In this document: positions 52,881 through 61,720 of the stretch, in pieces
Layout: every line of letters starts with the position of its first letter
Position numbering within the stretch: position 1 is the first letter of the stretch
NCBI RefSeq assembly: GCF_000771745.2
Contig: NZ_JPSL02000040.1
Coordinates: 62,001-126,000, forward strand
Direction: 5' to 3'
From: Thermus filiformis
GTDB taxonomy: Bacteria; Deinococcota; Deinococci; Deinococcales; Thermaceae
DNA: 64,000 nt
Program-made: the position numbers and the translations under genes
The notes under the pieces: generated by a model
What the model was told of the DNA's origin: nothing
Database searches by the model: none
Seen by the model: only the letters and a program-made list of their open reading frames with translations

Positions 52881-53189
52881 TTAGAGAAGCCCCCCCAGCA
52901 TCTGGCCCACCCCGCCCAGCTCCCGGCTCATCTCCTTCTCCGAGAGCTCGTGGGCCTTCCGCTGCGCGTCCTGGATGGCCACCAGGATGAGGTCCTCCAG
53001 GCCCTCGAGGTCCTCCTTCAGGGCCTCGGGCTTGAGCCGGACCGCCAGGATCCGCCCGTGCCCGTTGGCGTCCACCTCCACCAGGCCCTGGGCCGAGCCC
53101 GTGACCACGGTCTTCTCCAGGCGCTCCTGGACCTCCGCCGCCTTCTTCTGTGCCTTCTGCGCCTCCTTCAAGAGCTTCTGGATGTTCAT
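52881..53189 (-). CDS. ybaB: YbaB/EbfC nucleoid-associated protein
   Basis: A 102-residue DNA-binding protein: MNIQKLLKEAQKAQKKAAEV, GLVEVDANGHGRILAVRLKP and DLILVAIQDAQRKAHELSE. It forms dimers that bind DNA broadly. ATG 53189 has GGAGG 7 nt upstream and is chosen over GTG 53195. TATAAT on the - strand (53213-53208) gives it a short leader, unlike most neighbours. Confidence 0.94.
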   Translation of the reverse strand: MNIQKLLKEAQKAQKKAAEVQERLEKTVVTGSAQGLVEVDANGHGRILAVRLKPEALKEDLEGLEDLILVAIQDAQRKAHELSEKEMSRELGGVGQMLGGLL

Positions 53190-53221
53190 CCCCACTCCTC
53201 CCTCGCCATTATAGTGGGGGC
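53190..53221. promoter_or_regulatory. Divergent ybaB / hemB promoter with overlapping -10 boxes
   Basis: + strand TATAGT (53210-53215), 6 nt, ATG 53222 (leaderless hemB). - strand TATAAT (53213-53208) drives ybaB with an 18-nt stretch containing GGAGG. The two -10 boxes share the central TATA. Confidence 0.65.
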
Positions 53222-54208
53222 ATGGGCCCGAGACGGCTTCGCTTCACGGAAGGGATACGGCGGCTCGTGGCGGAGGTGGACCTCTCCCCCCGCCACCTGG
53301 TCTGGCCCCTCTTCGTCAAGGAGGAGGGGGAAAAGGAGGGGATCTCCTCCATGCCCGGGGTCTTCCGCCACCCCTTGAAGGACCTGCCCGCCCTGGGGGA
53401 GGAGGCGCTCGAGGCGGGGCTCGGGGGGGTGATCCTCTTCGGTGTCCTCCCCGACTCGGAGAAGGACCCCCTGGGCCGGGGGGCCTACCACCCGGAGGGG
53501 ATCGTCCAGAGGGCCATCCGGACCCTGAAGCGGCACCACCCGGAGCTTCTGGTCATCGCCGACACCTGCCTTTGCGAGTACACCGACCACGGCCACTGCG
53601 GGGTGGTCCGGGAGGGGCGGATGGGGTTCTACGTGGACAACGAGGCCAGCCTGGACCTCCTGGCCCAGACCGCCCTCTCCCAGGCCGAGGCGGGGGCGGA
53701 CGTGGTGGCCCCCAGCGCCATGATGGACGGCCAGGTGCGGGCCATCCGGGAGGCGCTGGACCGGGGGGGCTTTGCCCACGTCCCCGTCCTCTCCTACGCG
53801 GTCAAGTACGCCTCGAGCTTCTACGGCCCCTTCCGGGAGGCCGCCGCCTCCGCCCCCCGGTTCGGCGACCGGGCCGGGTACCAGATGGACCCCCGGGGGG
53901 GGCTCTGGGACGCCCTCTGGGAGGCCCAGCTGGACGATCTGGAGGGGGCCGACCTCCTCATGGTCAAGCCGGCCCTGCCCTACCTGGACGTCCTGGCCGA
54001 GCTCAAGCGCCGCTTCTCCAAACCCCTTGCCGCCTACCAGGTCTCCGGGGAGTACGCCATGCTGAAGGCCGCGGCCCTGGCCGGGTATCTGGACGAGCGG
54101 CGGGCGGTTTTGGAGTCCCTCTACGCCCTGCGGCGGGCGGGGGCCCAGGTCATCCTCACGTACTACGCTCCTCAGGCGAGCGCCTGGCTTCGGGAATCCC
54201 TCCCGTGA
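53222..54208 (+). CDS. hemB: Delta-aminolevulinic acid dehydratase (porphobilinogen synthase)
   Basis: A 328-residue haem-pathway enzyme joining two ALA molecules. The active-site lysines lie in YAVKYASSFYGPFREA and MVKPALPYLD. The metal site reads DTCLCEYTDHGHCG, the three-cysteine zinc type, unlike the aspartate-rich magnesium type. GDRAGYQMDPRGG and YQVSGEYAMLKAA are also present. The 3' end overlaps the convergent MFS gene by 53 nt. Confidence 0.95.
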   Translation: MGPRRLRFTEGIRRLVAEVDLSPRHLVWPLFVKEEGEKEGISSMPGVFRHPLKDLPALGEEALEAGLGGVILFGVLPDSEKDPLGRGAYHPEGIVQRAIRTLKRHHPELLVIADTCLCEYTDHGHCGVVREGRMGFYVDNEASLDLLAQTALSQAEAGADVVAPSAMMDGQVRAIREALDRGGFAHVPVLSYAVKYASSFYGPFREAAASAPRFGDRAGYQMDPRGGLWDALWEAQLDDLEGADLLMVKPALPYLDVLAELKRRFSKPLAAYQVSGEYAMLKAAALAGYLDERRAVLESLYALRRAGAQVILTYYAPQASAWLRESLP

Positions 54209-55364
54209 GGAGGGTGAGGGCGGCCACCAGGCTCACCATCAGCCCGGCCAGGAGGAAGAGGGTGGGGGCCCCCAGGGCCTTCTCCAGGCTTCCTCCCAGC
54301 ATGGTGCCGATCAGGACGGCGGCGTTCATCACCGCGCTGAAGGCGGCGAAGATCCGGCCCCGCATCTCCTGGGGGGTGTTGAGCTGGAGGATGGAGCGGG
54401 CGGGAATGATGAAGGCCAGGTTGGCCACGCCCGAGAGGAAGAGGGCCAAAAGCACCCAGGCGAAGACGGGGAAGGCCCCCACGGAGGCCTCGAGGAAGCC
54501 GAAGACCAAAAGGCCATAGAGGAAGAGCCGCTCCCGGGGAAGCCTCTGGGTGAGCCGGGGGACGAGGAGGGTGCCCAGGATCGCCCCCAGGGCCAGGCTG
54601 GCCTCCATCAGGCCGAAGCCGGTTGAGCCCACCTGGAGCCACTTCAGGGCCAGGACCACCCCCAGGGCCGTCTCCACCGAGCCGAAGGCGGCGGCGGCGA
54701 AGAGGGCCCCCACGGTGCGGCGGATGGCCGGGTGGCCCACCAGGTGGCCGATCCCCTCCTTCACCCTCTGCCAGTAGGCCGCCTTCTGGGCCCGCGCGTT
54801 GGGCCGCAGGGGGAGCAGGCCCAGGAGGATCAGCCCCGAGGCCAGGTAGGTGGCCGCGTCCAGGTAGAAGGCGTAGGCGGGGCCCACCGCCGCCACCAGC
54901 GCCCCCGCCAGGCCCACGAAGGCCACCTCGGAAAGCCGCTCCGCAAAGAGGACCAGGCCGTTGGCGCTGTCCACGTGCTTCTCCTCCACCAGGTCCGGGA
55001 TCGCCGCGTTCTGGATGGGGTCGTGCAGGTCGCGCAGAAGCTCAATCAGGAAGACCAGAAGGAGGAGGACCGGGAGGCTTTTCGCCCCCAGAAGCGGGAT
55101 CAGGGCCACCAAGGGGGCCCTTAGGAGGTCGGACCAGACCAGGAGAGCCTTCCGGTCCTGGGTGTCGGCCCAGGCGGAAAGGAGGGGGGAGAAGACCACC
55201 GTCCCCACAAGCTGCGCCCCCAGGGTCAGGGAGACCCAGAGGGCGTTCTCCGTGAGGAGGTAGACCAGGACCAGAAGGGCCACCCGGTGAACCTTGCTCC
55301 CGGCCTGGGAGACCAAATAGGCCAGGAATAGACGGAAGAATCCGGGGGAACGCAGGGCTTCCAT
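54156..55364 (-). CDS. MFS transporter (MFS_3/enterobactin-exporter-like)
   Basis: A 402-residue membrane protein with about twelve hydrophobic segments. SLTLGAQLVGTVVFSPLLSAWADTQDRK shows the loop 2-3 signature, and LNTPQEMRGRIFAAFSAVMN is typical of the MFS_3 group of exporters. The substrate is unknown. ATG 55364 follows GGAGG, with TATACT (55390-55385, - strand) upstream. Its last 17 codons overlap hemB. Confidence 0.88.
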   Translation of the reverse strand: MEALRSPGFFRLFLAYLVSQAGSKVHRVALLVLVYLLTENALWVSLTLGAQLVGTVVFSPLLSAWADTQDRKALLVWSDLLRAPLVALIPLLGAKSLPVLLLLVFLIELLRDLHDPIQNAAIPDLVEEKHVDSANGLVLFAERLSEVAFVGLAGALVAAVGPAYAFYLDAATYLASGLILLGLLPLRPNARAQKAAYWQRVKEGIGHLVGHPAIRRTVGALFAAAAFGSVETALGVVLALKWLQVGSTGFGLMEASLALGAILGTLLVPRLTQRLPRERLFLYGLLVFGFLEASVGAFPVFAWVLLALFLSGVANLAFIIPARSILQLNTPQEMRGRIFAAFSAVMNAAVLIGTMLGGSLEKALGAPTLFLLAGLMVSLVAALTLLTGGIPEARRSPEERST

Positions 55365-55469
55365 ACCACCTCCGGTTGTTTAGGAGTATACCCGGCTGAC
55401 GCAAGGAGGCGGTCAGGTGGACGGAAAAAGCGTGCGCCGTGCTACAATCAGGGGGTTTGGAGGTGGGCC

Positions 55470-56630
55470 TTGGAGGTCTTTCTCATCCGCTACGGCGAAA
55501 TCGCTTTAAAAGGGAAGAACCGCGCCTACTTTGAGGAGGCGCTGGCGGGGCGGCTGAGGCGGGCCTTGGCCCCCTGGGGGGGGAGGGTGCGCCGGGGGGT
55601 GGGGCGGTTCTTCGCCGAGGCCCCCGACCTCCCCGAGGTCCGCCGGGCCCTGGCCCGGGTCTTCGGGGTGGCCTCCTACAGCCCCGCCCTCCGGCTTCCC
55701 CTGGAGATGCCCGCCATCCAGGAGGCGGTCTTGCGCCTCGCCGAGGAGGAGGTGGCCAAGGGGGGGCGCACCTTTCGCGTCCAGGCCCGCCGCGCCGAGA
55801 AGCGGTTTCCCCTCACCTCCGAGGAGCTCAACCGCCGCCTGGGGGCTTTGGTCCTGGAGCGCTTCCCGGGCCTGAAGGTGGACCTGGAGGCGCCGGACTT
55901 CACCCTGTTTTTGGAGGTCCGCCTCGAGGGGGCCTACCTCTACACCCAGAAGCTGCCCGGCCCCGGCGGCCTCCCCGTGGGGGTCACGGGCCGGGCCCTG
56001 GCCCTCCTCTCCGGGGGGATAGACAGCCCGGTGGCCGCCTGGATGGGGATGAAGCGGGGCCTCACCGTGGACCTGGTCCACTTTGACGCCCCCCCCGCGG
56101 CCACCGCCCGGGGCAAGGTGGAGGCCCTGGCCGAGGTCCTGGCCGAATGGGGGGGGCCTTTCCGGCTTTTTGTCGTCCCCTTCACCAAGGTCCAGCTCCA
56201 GATCGGCCGGCACGTCCCCGAGCGCTTCCACACCCTGGTCCTGCGCCGGATGATGGTGCGCTTCGCGGGCCTTTTGGCCGAGCGGGAGGGGGCGCTGGCC
56301 CTCCTCACCGGGGAGAGCCTGGGCCAGGTGGCCAGCCAGACCCTGGAGAGCCTGCGGGTGGTGGACGAGGCGAGCGCCCTCCCCATCCTCAGGCCCCTGG
56401 TGGGGCTGGACAAGGAGGAGATCGTCGCCTTGGCCAAGCGGGTGGAGAGCTACGAGATTTCCATCCGCCCCGAGGAGGACTGCTGCGTGGTCTTCGCCCC
56501 CCGCCACCCGGCCACCCGGCCCCGGCTGGACCAGGTGCAAAGGGCCGAGGCCCCCCTGGACGTGGCCGCCCTTCTGGAGGAAGCCCTGGCGGGGATGGAG
56601 ATCCTTTCCTACGGGACGACCAACAGGTAG
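55470..56630 (+). CDS. thiI: tRNA 4-thiouridine synthetase ThiI (without rhodanese domain)
   Basis: A 386-residue sulfurtransferase that makes s4U8 in tRNA. NFLD/THUMP region (IRYGEIALKGKNRAYFEEAL), PP-loop ALALLSGGIDSPVAAWMGMK, and LTGESLGQVASQTLESL are family motifs. The C-terminal rhodanese domain of E. coli ThiI is absent, as in many thermophiles; EEDCCVVFAPRHP offers cysteines near the end. TTG 55470 follows GGAGGTGGGCC, and TACAAT is at 55443-55448. The end overlaps the convergent gene by 22 nt. Confidence 0.92.
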   Translation: MEVFLIRYGEIALKGKNRAYFEEALAGRLRRALAPWGGRVRRGVGRFFAEAPDLPEVRRALARVFGVASYSPALRLPLEMPAIQEAVLRLAEEEVAKGGRTFRVQARRAEKRFPLTSEELNRRLGALVLERFPGLKVDLEAPDFTLFLEVRLEGAYLYTQKLPGPGGLPVGVTGRALALLSGGIDSPVAAWMGMKRGLTVDLVHFDAPPAATARGKVEALAEVLAEWGGPFRLFVVPFTKVQLQIGRHVPERFHTLVLRRMMVRFAGLLAEREGALALLTGESLGQVASQTLESLRVVDEASALPILRPLVGLDKEEIVALAKRVESYEISIRPEEDCCVVFAPRHPATRPRLDQVQRAEAPLDVAALLEEALAGMEILSYGTTNR

Positions 56631-58330
56631 GCCACCCGGCCCCCTTCCCGGGCCAGGACCAGCTGCCCCTGGGCCAGGGGGTAGACCAGGAGGTCCTTGA
56701 GCCGCCGGGGCACCTCCCCCGCCGCGCCCACGTACACCCCTTCCTCCGCCGGCCTCAAGGAGAGGACCTGGGGCCCCACCTTCAGGGCCTGGGGCTCGGT
56801 GCTCAGGGAGAGGGTGCCCACCTCCCGCCCCAGGGTCTCCCGGGTGGGGGTCTTGCGGCGCAGGTGCTCCCCCAGGACGCTCCCCAGGGTCCGGGCCTCC
56901 TGCTCCAGGCCCAGGGCCCGGCCCACCTCCTCCAGGAGGGGCAGGGGGTCCTGGCCCTTGAGCCGGGCGGCCACCACCTGGAGCCCCTTGCGGGCGAAGT
57001 CCTGCAGGGCGTCCGGGGGGGCCTGGCGGTACTTCTGGGCCAGCTCCGGCCCGAAGCCCTCCAGGGCCTCCCCCTTGAGCCGGGCGGAGAGGGCCCGCAG
57101 AAGCCGCAGGTGGGCGAAGTCCTTCCCGGGGTAGAGGAGGTAGGCCAGGACCCGGCCCTCCCCCAAAAGCTCGTACAGCCGGGCCGACTCCCGGGCCTCG
57201 AGGCGCAGGTGAAGGAGGCCCTCCCGGTGCACCGCCCAGACCTCCAGGTCCCCCATCGGGAGGACCATCCGCTCCTCCAAAGTGTAATCCTCCCCCATGA
57301 GCCCCAGGTACCAGACCTCCCCCACCCGGGAAAGGGTGAGGTCCAGCCCGTCCAGCCGGACCCGCCCCGGGGCCAGGGGAAGGGTGAGGAGGCCGGGCCG
57401 GGCCTCCCCGGGGGCGGGGACCTCGGGCCAGGGCACCTCCCCCTTGGGGGCGGGGAGGAGGGCGAGGAGGCCGAGGAGTCTTTCGGCCGCCACCAGGAAG
57501 CGGCGCTTGTCCTCCTCCAGGAGGAGGCTGATCCGCCGCTCCTCCTGGGCCGCCTGCTTGAGCCTCGCCTCCAGGGCCTCGAGCTCCTTGGCGCTCAGGC
57601 CCAGCCTCCGCCCCTCCTCCAGGGCCCTCTGCAGGGCCTTCAGGTCGGGCCTGGGCCCCACGGGGTAGAGGGCCTCGTTTTCCAGGAGCTTCCGGAAGGC
57701 GCGGCGGAAGTAGGTCCGGGTCTCCTCCGGGGGCAGGGGCAGGTGGTCGGTGAGGCCGAGGGCGGTTTCCAGGAACTCCTCCAAAAGCCCTGCCGCCACC
57801 TCCCGGTTGTCCAGCTCCGCGATGGGGTCGGAGAGGGAGGGGATGGGGAGGCTAGGGTTGAAGCGGTTCAGGGCGAAGTCGCGGCTGAACCCGGGGGTCT
57901 TCTGGTACTCCTGGAAGTTCTGGAGGAAGGCGTAGAGGAGGCGTAAGGCCTCCCGCCCTCCTTCCAAAAAGCCCTTGGCCCGCTCCTTGAGCTCCTTCCC
58001 CACCCAGATGCGCCAGACCTCCAGGCCCAGGGCCCGCAGGACCCGGTCGGGGTTCTCCCGGGGGGGCTCCGCCTCGAGCTCCGGGAGGAGGATGGGGGCC
58101 TCGGCGGGCGGGGGGGCGGCGGGCTTGAGGCTCCGGTAAAGTTGGTCCGCCTGGCGGAAGCGCTTGGCGAGCTGGGGGGAGAGGCGGGCCGAGAGGAGGG
58201 TCTGGCGGAGGCGCAGGAGGCTGACCCGTCCCCCCTTGGGGGCCTGGCCCTGGGCCAGGGCCTCCACCTTGTACTCGTAAAGGTCCACCAGGTCGGAAAG
58301 GACCTCGGGGCTTAGCGCCTCGCCCTTCAT
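56609..58330 (-). CDS. Large protein of unknown function, 573 aa
   Basis: A 573-residue soluble protein that I do not recognise. It is mostly helical and rich in Leu, Arg and Glu, with a proline-rich break (AAPPPAEAPILLPELEAEPP, about residues 70-90), a probable coiled coil (KELEALEARLKQAAQEERRI) and a strand-rich middle and end (TLPLAPGRVRLDGLDLTLS, VYVGAAGEVPRRLKDLLVYP). It shares a 20-nt divergent promoter gap with the PP2C/kinase operon, so a role in that signalling pathway is possible. ATG 58330 lies 8 nt after TATACT on the - strand. Confidence 0.65.
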   Translation of the reverse strand: MKGEALSPEVLSDLVDLYEYKVEALAQGQAPKGGRVSLLRLRQTLLSARLSPQLAKRFRQADQLYRSLKPAAPPPAEAPILLPELEAEPPRENPDRVLRALGLEVWRIWVGKELKERAKGFLEGGREALRLLYAFLQNFQEYQKTPGFSRDFALNRFNPSLPIPSLSDPIAELDNREVAAGLLEEFLETALGLTDHLPLPPEETRTYFRRAFRKLLENEALYPVGPRPDLKALQRALEEGRRLGLSAKELEALEARLKQAAQEERRISLLLEEDKRRFLVAAERLLGLLALLPAPKGEVPWPEVPAPGEARPGLLTLPLAPGRVRLDGLDLTLSRVGEVWYLGLMGEDYTLEERMVLPMGDLEVWAVHREGLLHLRLEARESARLYELLGEGRVLAYLLYPGKDFAHLRLLRALSARLKGEALEGFGPELAQKYRQAPPDALQDFARKGLQVVAARLKGQDPLPLLEEVGRALGLEQEARTLGSVLGEHLRRKTPTRETLGREVGTLSLSTEPQALKVGPQVLSLRPAEEGVYVGAAGEVPRRLKDLLVYPLAQGQLVLAREGGRVAYLLVVP

Positions 58331-58350
58331 CCTTCTGTAGTATAAGGGGG
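58331..58350. promoter_or_regulatory. 20-nt divergent leaderless promoter region (unknown 573-aa protein / PP2C)
   Basis: - strand TATACT (58344-58339), 8 nt, ATG 58330. + strand TAGTAT (58338-58343), 7 nt, ATG 58351. The hexamers overlap by five bases. Confidence 0.6.
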
Positions 58351-59109
58351 ATGCGCCTTGTTCCCCGGTTCACCGTGGCCGCCATTTCCTACCTTGGGCG
58401 CCGTGCCAACAACGAGGACTTTCACCGGGCCATGGCTTTCCGTCTGCCCGCGGGCCACCTCCTCTTCTTGGCCGTGGCCGACGGGATGGGCGGGCAGGAG
58501 GCGGGGGAGTGGGCCAGCAAGGTGGCCATAGAGGCCCTGACCGAGGCGGTGCGGGCCTATGTGGACCAGGCCAACGGGGGCCGCCGGGTGGTAGGGCTTC
58601 CCGAGGTTTTGGAACGGGCCTTCGCCCTGGCCCAAAGGCGGGTCCTGAAGGAGGGGGAGAAGCCCGGGCGGAAGGGGATGGGGACCACCCTGACCGCCCT
58701 TTTGCTGGCGGACTGGAGCCGGGAGGGGGTGGTGGCCCACATCGGGGACAGCCGGGCCTACCGGCTCACCCGGGAGGGGGTGCGGCGGATCACCCAGGAC
58801 CACTCCTGGGTGGCGGAGCAGGTCCGGATGGGCCTCCTCTCCCCCCAGGAGGCGGAGCGCCACCCCTTTCGCAACCTCCTCACCCGGGCCATCGGCCTCG
58901 AGGAGGCCAAGGCCGACCTCTACCCCCTCCGCCTCCTGCCCGGGGAGGGGGTCCTGCTGACCACGGACGGCCTCTACACCCTGGTGCCCGAGGAGGAGTG
59001 GCGCTTCGGGCGGGACCTGCAGGCGGACCTGGAGGCCCTGGCCGCCCTGGCCCTGAGGCGGGGCGGGGGGGACAATCTGACCGCGGTGGCGGTGAGGGAG
59101 GAGGCATGA
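58351..59109 (+). CDS. PP2C-family Ser/Thr protein phosphatase
   Basis: A 252-residue metal-dependent phosphatase: GRRANNEDFHRA, VADGMGGQEAGEWAS, GMGTTLTALLLA, HIGDSRAYRL, LLTTDGLYTLV and GGGDNLTAVAV cover the metal-binding aspartates and glycine. It removes phosphate from Ser/Thr and probably opposes the kinase encoded next. The stop overlaps the kinase start (ATGA). Confidence 0.94.
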   Translation: MRLVPRFTVAAISYLGRRANNEDFHRAMAFRLPAGHLLFLAVADGMGGQEAGEWASKVAIEALTEAVRAYVDQANGGRRVVGLPEVLERAFALAQRRVLKEGEKPGRKGMGTTLTALLLADWSREGVVAHIGDSRAYRLTREGVRRITQDHSWVAEQVRMGLLSPQEAERHPFRNLLTRAIGLEEAKADLYPLRLLPGEGVLLTTDGLYTLVPEEEWRFGRDLQADLEALAALALRRGGGDNLTAVAVREEA

Positions 59110-61058
59110 CCCTTCTTCTGGCCTTCCTCCTGGTGGTTTTGACCGCGGTCCTGGCGGTCCGGATGCGGCCCACCCCGCTTTACCTCCTCCTCTTGGGCCT
59201 GGCCGGGGTAGGGGTGGGGCTGGGGGTCCGGCTCGAGGCCCTGGCCCCCGCCCTCCTTCCCCTGGGCTTCCTCCTCGCCCCGCGCCTTCCTAGGGTCCGC
59301 CCGAGGAGCCGGAAGACCGCCCCCGCCTCCCGGCCCCGCCGGGGCCGCACCTCCACCGCCGAGGAGGCCATCCTCTCCCAGCGGTACGAGATCCTGGAGA
59401 AGGTGGGGGTGGGGGGGATGGCCACGGTCTACAAGGCCAAGGAGAAGAAGACGGGCCGGATCGTGGCCCTGAAGGTTCCCCAGGAGCGCTTCGTGGGGGA
59501 CCCCCGCTTCGTCCGCCGCTTCCACCGGGAGGCGGAGGTCCTGGCCCGGATGGACCACCCGAACATCGTCAAGGTCTACGACCACGGTCAGCTGGACGGG
59601 ACCCACTACATCGCCATGGAGTTCCTGGACGGGGTGGGGCTGGACAAGCTGATCGAGGAGCGGAAGCTCACCCTAAGGCAGGCGGCCGCCCTTCTGGCCC
59701 GGGTGGCGGACGCCCTGCGGCACATCCACGCCCAGGGGATCGTCCACCGGGACATCAAGCCGGGGAACATCTTCGTCCTCAAGGGGGCCCTGCGGCCGGA
59801 CGGGGTGGACCCGAGGGGGGTCCGGCTCATGGACTTCGGCATCGCGGCGGGCAAGGTCCTGACCCGGCTCACCATCACCGGGGCCCGGATCGGGACCCCC
59901 GTGTACATGAGCCCGGAGCAGGCCAAGGGCCAAAGGCTGGACCACCGCTCGGACATCTACAGCCTGGGGGTGGTCCTCTACGAGGCCCTGACCGGCCAGC
60001 CCCCCTTCTCGGGAAGCTACGAGGCGGTGATCCACCAGCAGATCTTCCAGACCCCCACCCCCCCCAAGCAGCTCAACCCCGAGATCCCCGAGGTCCTCTC
60101 CAGCCTGGTTCTGCGGATGCTGGAGAAGGACCCGGCCAAGAGGCCCTCCCTCGAGGAGGTCATCCGGGTCCTGGAGGGGCCCTGGGAGGAGGAGGTGGGG
60201 CTTAAAGAGGCCCACTACCTCCTCCTGGGGGTGGAGGCCAAGAAGGGGACGGTGCGGCTTTTCAGCCTCGAGGGGGTGCCGGTGCGCCTCTTCTCCGGGA
60301 TCGGCTCCGCACCAGGCCTCTTCCCCGTGCCGCCTTTGGCCGTGGTGGGGGATTCGGCCGGGGGGGTCTGGGTCAGCGTGTTTGAGCACGGGGCCAAGCT
60401 CCTCCACCGCTTCTCCCCCGAGGGCACCCTCCTCCTCTCCACCGGGCCCTACGGGATGAAGTTGGGGGAGTTCCTCCTGCCTTTGGCCCTCGTGGCCTAC
60501 GGGGAGAGCCTCTTCGTCCTGGACGGGGAGACGGCCACCATCACCCGGATGGACCTCCAGGGCACCCCCTTGGCCCGGTTCGGGGGGACGGGGCCGGGGC
60601 GGGGGACCTTCCAGTCCCCCAAGGCGCTGGCGGTGACCCGGGAGCACCTCTTCGTGCTGGACTACGGCAACCGCCAGGTGCAAAGGCTCTCCTGGGAGGG
60701 GGCCTACCTCTCCCGGTACGCCTTCCGGAAGAGCCGGGACTCGAGCGAGTTCCGGCTCATCCTGGGCCTGGGGGCGGACGAGGAGCGGCTGTACCTCTAC
60801 GACGCCGAGGCGGAGAGGGTCCGGGTCCTCTCCTTCGCGGGCGAGCTCCTCGCCTCCTGGCCCCTGCCCGTCTCCGAAGGGGAGGACCGGATGAGCCTGG
60901 TGGACCTGGTGGCGCTGGACGGGGTCCTCTACGCCGCCCGCCGGGGTGGGGGGCGGGTCTACCGCCTGAAGGGGGGAGAGGCCCTTCCGCCCATAGAGGT
61001 CTACGCCCCCATCCGGGCCCTCTCCCTTTGGAAGAACCCCCAGGCCCCTAAGCCTTAG
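59106..61058 (+). CDS. Membrane-anchored Ser/Thr protein kinase with C-terminal beta-propeller
   Basis: A 650-residue kinase. Two hydrophobic N-terminal segments (about residues 2-18 and 24-58) are followed by a basic stretch. The kinase domain (about 94-360) has GVGGMATVYK, K123 in VALKVP, HRD with D216 (GIVHRDIKPGNIF), DFG at 243-245 and MSPEQAKG. The last about 270 residues form NHL-like propeller repeats (FGGTGPGRGTFQSPKALAV, LFVLDYGNRQVQRLS). No membrane segment separates kinase and propeller, so both should be on the same side of the membrane. ATG 59106 overlaps the PP2C stop. Confidence 0.9.
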   Translation: MTLLLAFLLVVLTAVLAVRMRPTPLYLLLLGLAGVGVGLGVRLEALAPALLPLGFLLAPRLPRVRPRSRKTAPASRPRRGRTSTAEEAILSQRYEILEKVGVGGMATVYKAKEKKTGRIVALKVPQERFVGDPRFVRRFHREAEVLARMDHPNIVKVYDHGQLDGTHYIAMEFLDGVGLDKLIEERKLTLRQAAALLARVADALRHIHAQGIVHRDIKPGNIFVLKGALRPDGVDPRGVRLMDFGIAAGKVLTRLTITGARIGTPVYMSPEQAKGQRLDHRSDIYSLGVVLYEALTGQPPFSGSYEAVIHQQIFQTPTPPKQLNPEIPEVLSSLVLRMLEKDPAKRPSLEEVIRVLEGPWEEEVGLKEAHYLLLGVEAKKGTVRLFSLEGVPVRLFSGIGSAPGLFPVPPLAVVGDSAGGVWVSVFEHGAKLLHRFSPEGTLLLSTGPYGMKLGEFLLPLALVAYGESLFVLDGETATITRMDLQGTPLARFGGTGPGRGTFQSPKALAVTREHLFVLDYGNRQVQRLSWEGAYLSRYAFRKSRDSSEFRLILGLGADEERLYLYDAEAERVRVLSFAGELLASWPLPVSEGEDRMSLVDLVALDGVLYAARRGGGRVYRLKGGEALPPIEVYAPIRALSLWKNPQAPKP

Positions 61059-61069
61059 GAGGGAGGGCT

Positions 61070-61720
61070 ATGCCCAAGGTGCTCGTGGTGGAGGACGACC
61101 CCGGGGTCCGGGAGGCTTTGGAGCTGGGCCTTCCCCTCTTCGGCTACCAGGTGGAGGCGGTGGCCACGGGGCAGGAGGCCCTATGGAGGCTTCCCGGGGC
61201 CGACCTGGTGGTCCTGGACGTCCTCCTCCCCGACCGGGACGGGTTCGCGCTCCTCAAGGAGATCCGGGCCCGCTCCCAGGTCCCCGTCCTGATGCTCTCC
61301 GCTTTGGGGGAGGTGGAGTGGCGGGTCAAGGGGCTGAAGGAGGGGGCGGACGACTACCTGGCCAAGCCCTACAGCCTCCAGGAGCTGGTGGCCCGGCTGG
61401 AGGCCCTGCTCCGCCGCGCCCAGGGCCAGGCCGAGGCCCTGCGGGTGGGGGAGCTCGTCCTCTACCCCCGGCGGATGGAGGCCTACCGGAAGGACCGGAG
61501 GCTCCTCCTTTCCCCCAAGGCCTTCGCCCTCCTCCAGGCCTTCATGGAGCGGCCCGGGGAGGTGCTCTCCAAGGAGCACCTGATGCACAGGGTCTGGGGG
61601 GAGGAGGTGGAGCCCAACACCTTGGAGGTCCACCTCTCCGCCCTGCGGCGGGAGCTGGGGGACCCCCCTCTTTTGGAGACGGTCCGGGGCTACGGGTACC
61701 GGCTTAGGGATGACGCTTAG
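61070..61720 (+). CDS. OmpR-family response regulator
   Basis: A 216-residue regulator: acidic cluster EDD at 8-10, phospho-acceptor D50 (LVVLDVLLPDRDG), and the conserved Lys in GADDYLAKPYS. A C-terminal winged helix ends LLETVRGYGYRLRD. It starts 11 nt after the kinase gene and overlaps the histidine kinase gene by 11 nt. Confidence 0.94.
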   Translation: MPKVLVVEDDPGVREALELGLPLFGYQVEAVATGQEALWRLPGADLVVLDVLLPDRDGFALLKEIRARSQVPVLMLSALGEVEWRVKGLKEGADDYLAKPYSLQELVARLEALLRRAQGQAEALRVGELVLYPRRMEAYRKDRRLLLSPKAFALLQAFMERPGEVLSKEHLMHRVWGEEVEPNTLEVHLSALRRELGDPPLLETVRGYGYRLRDDA

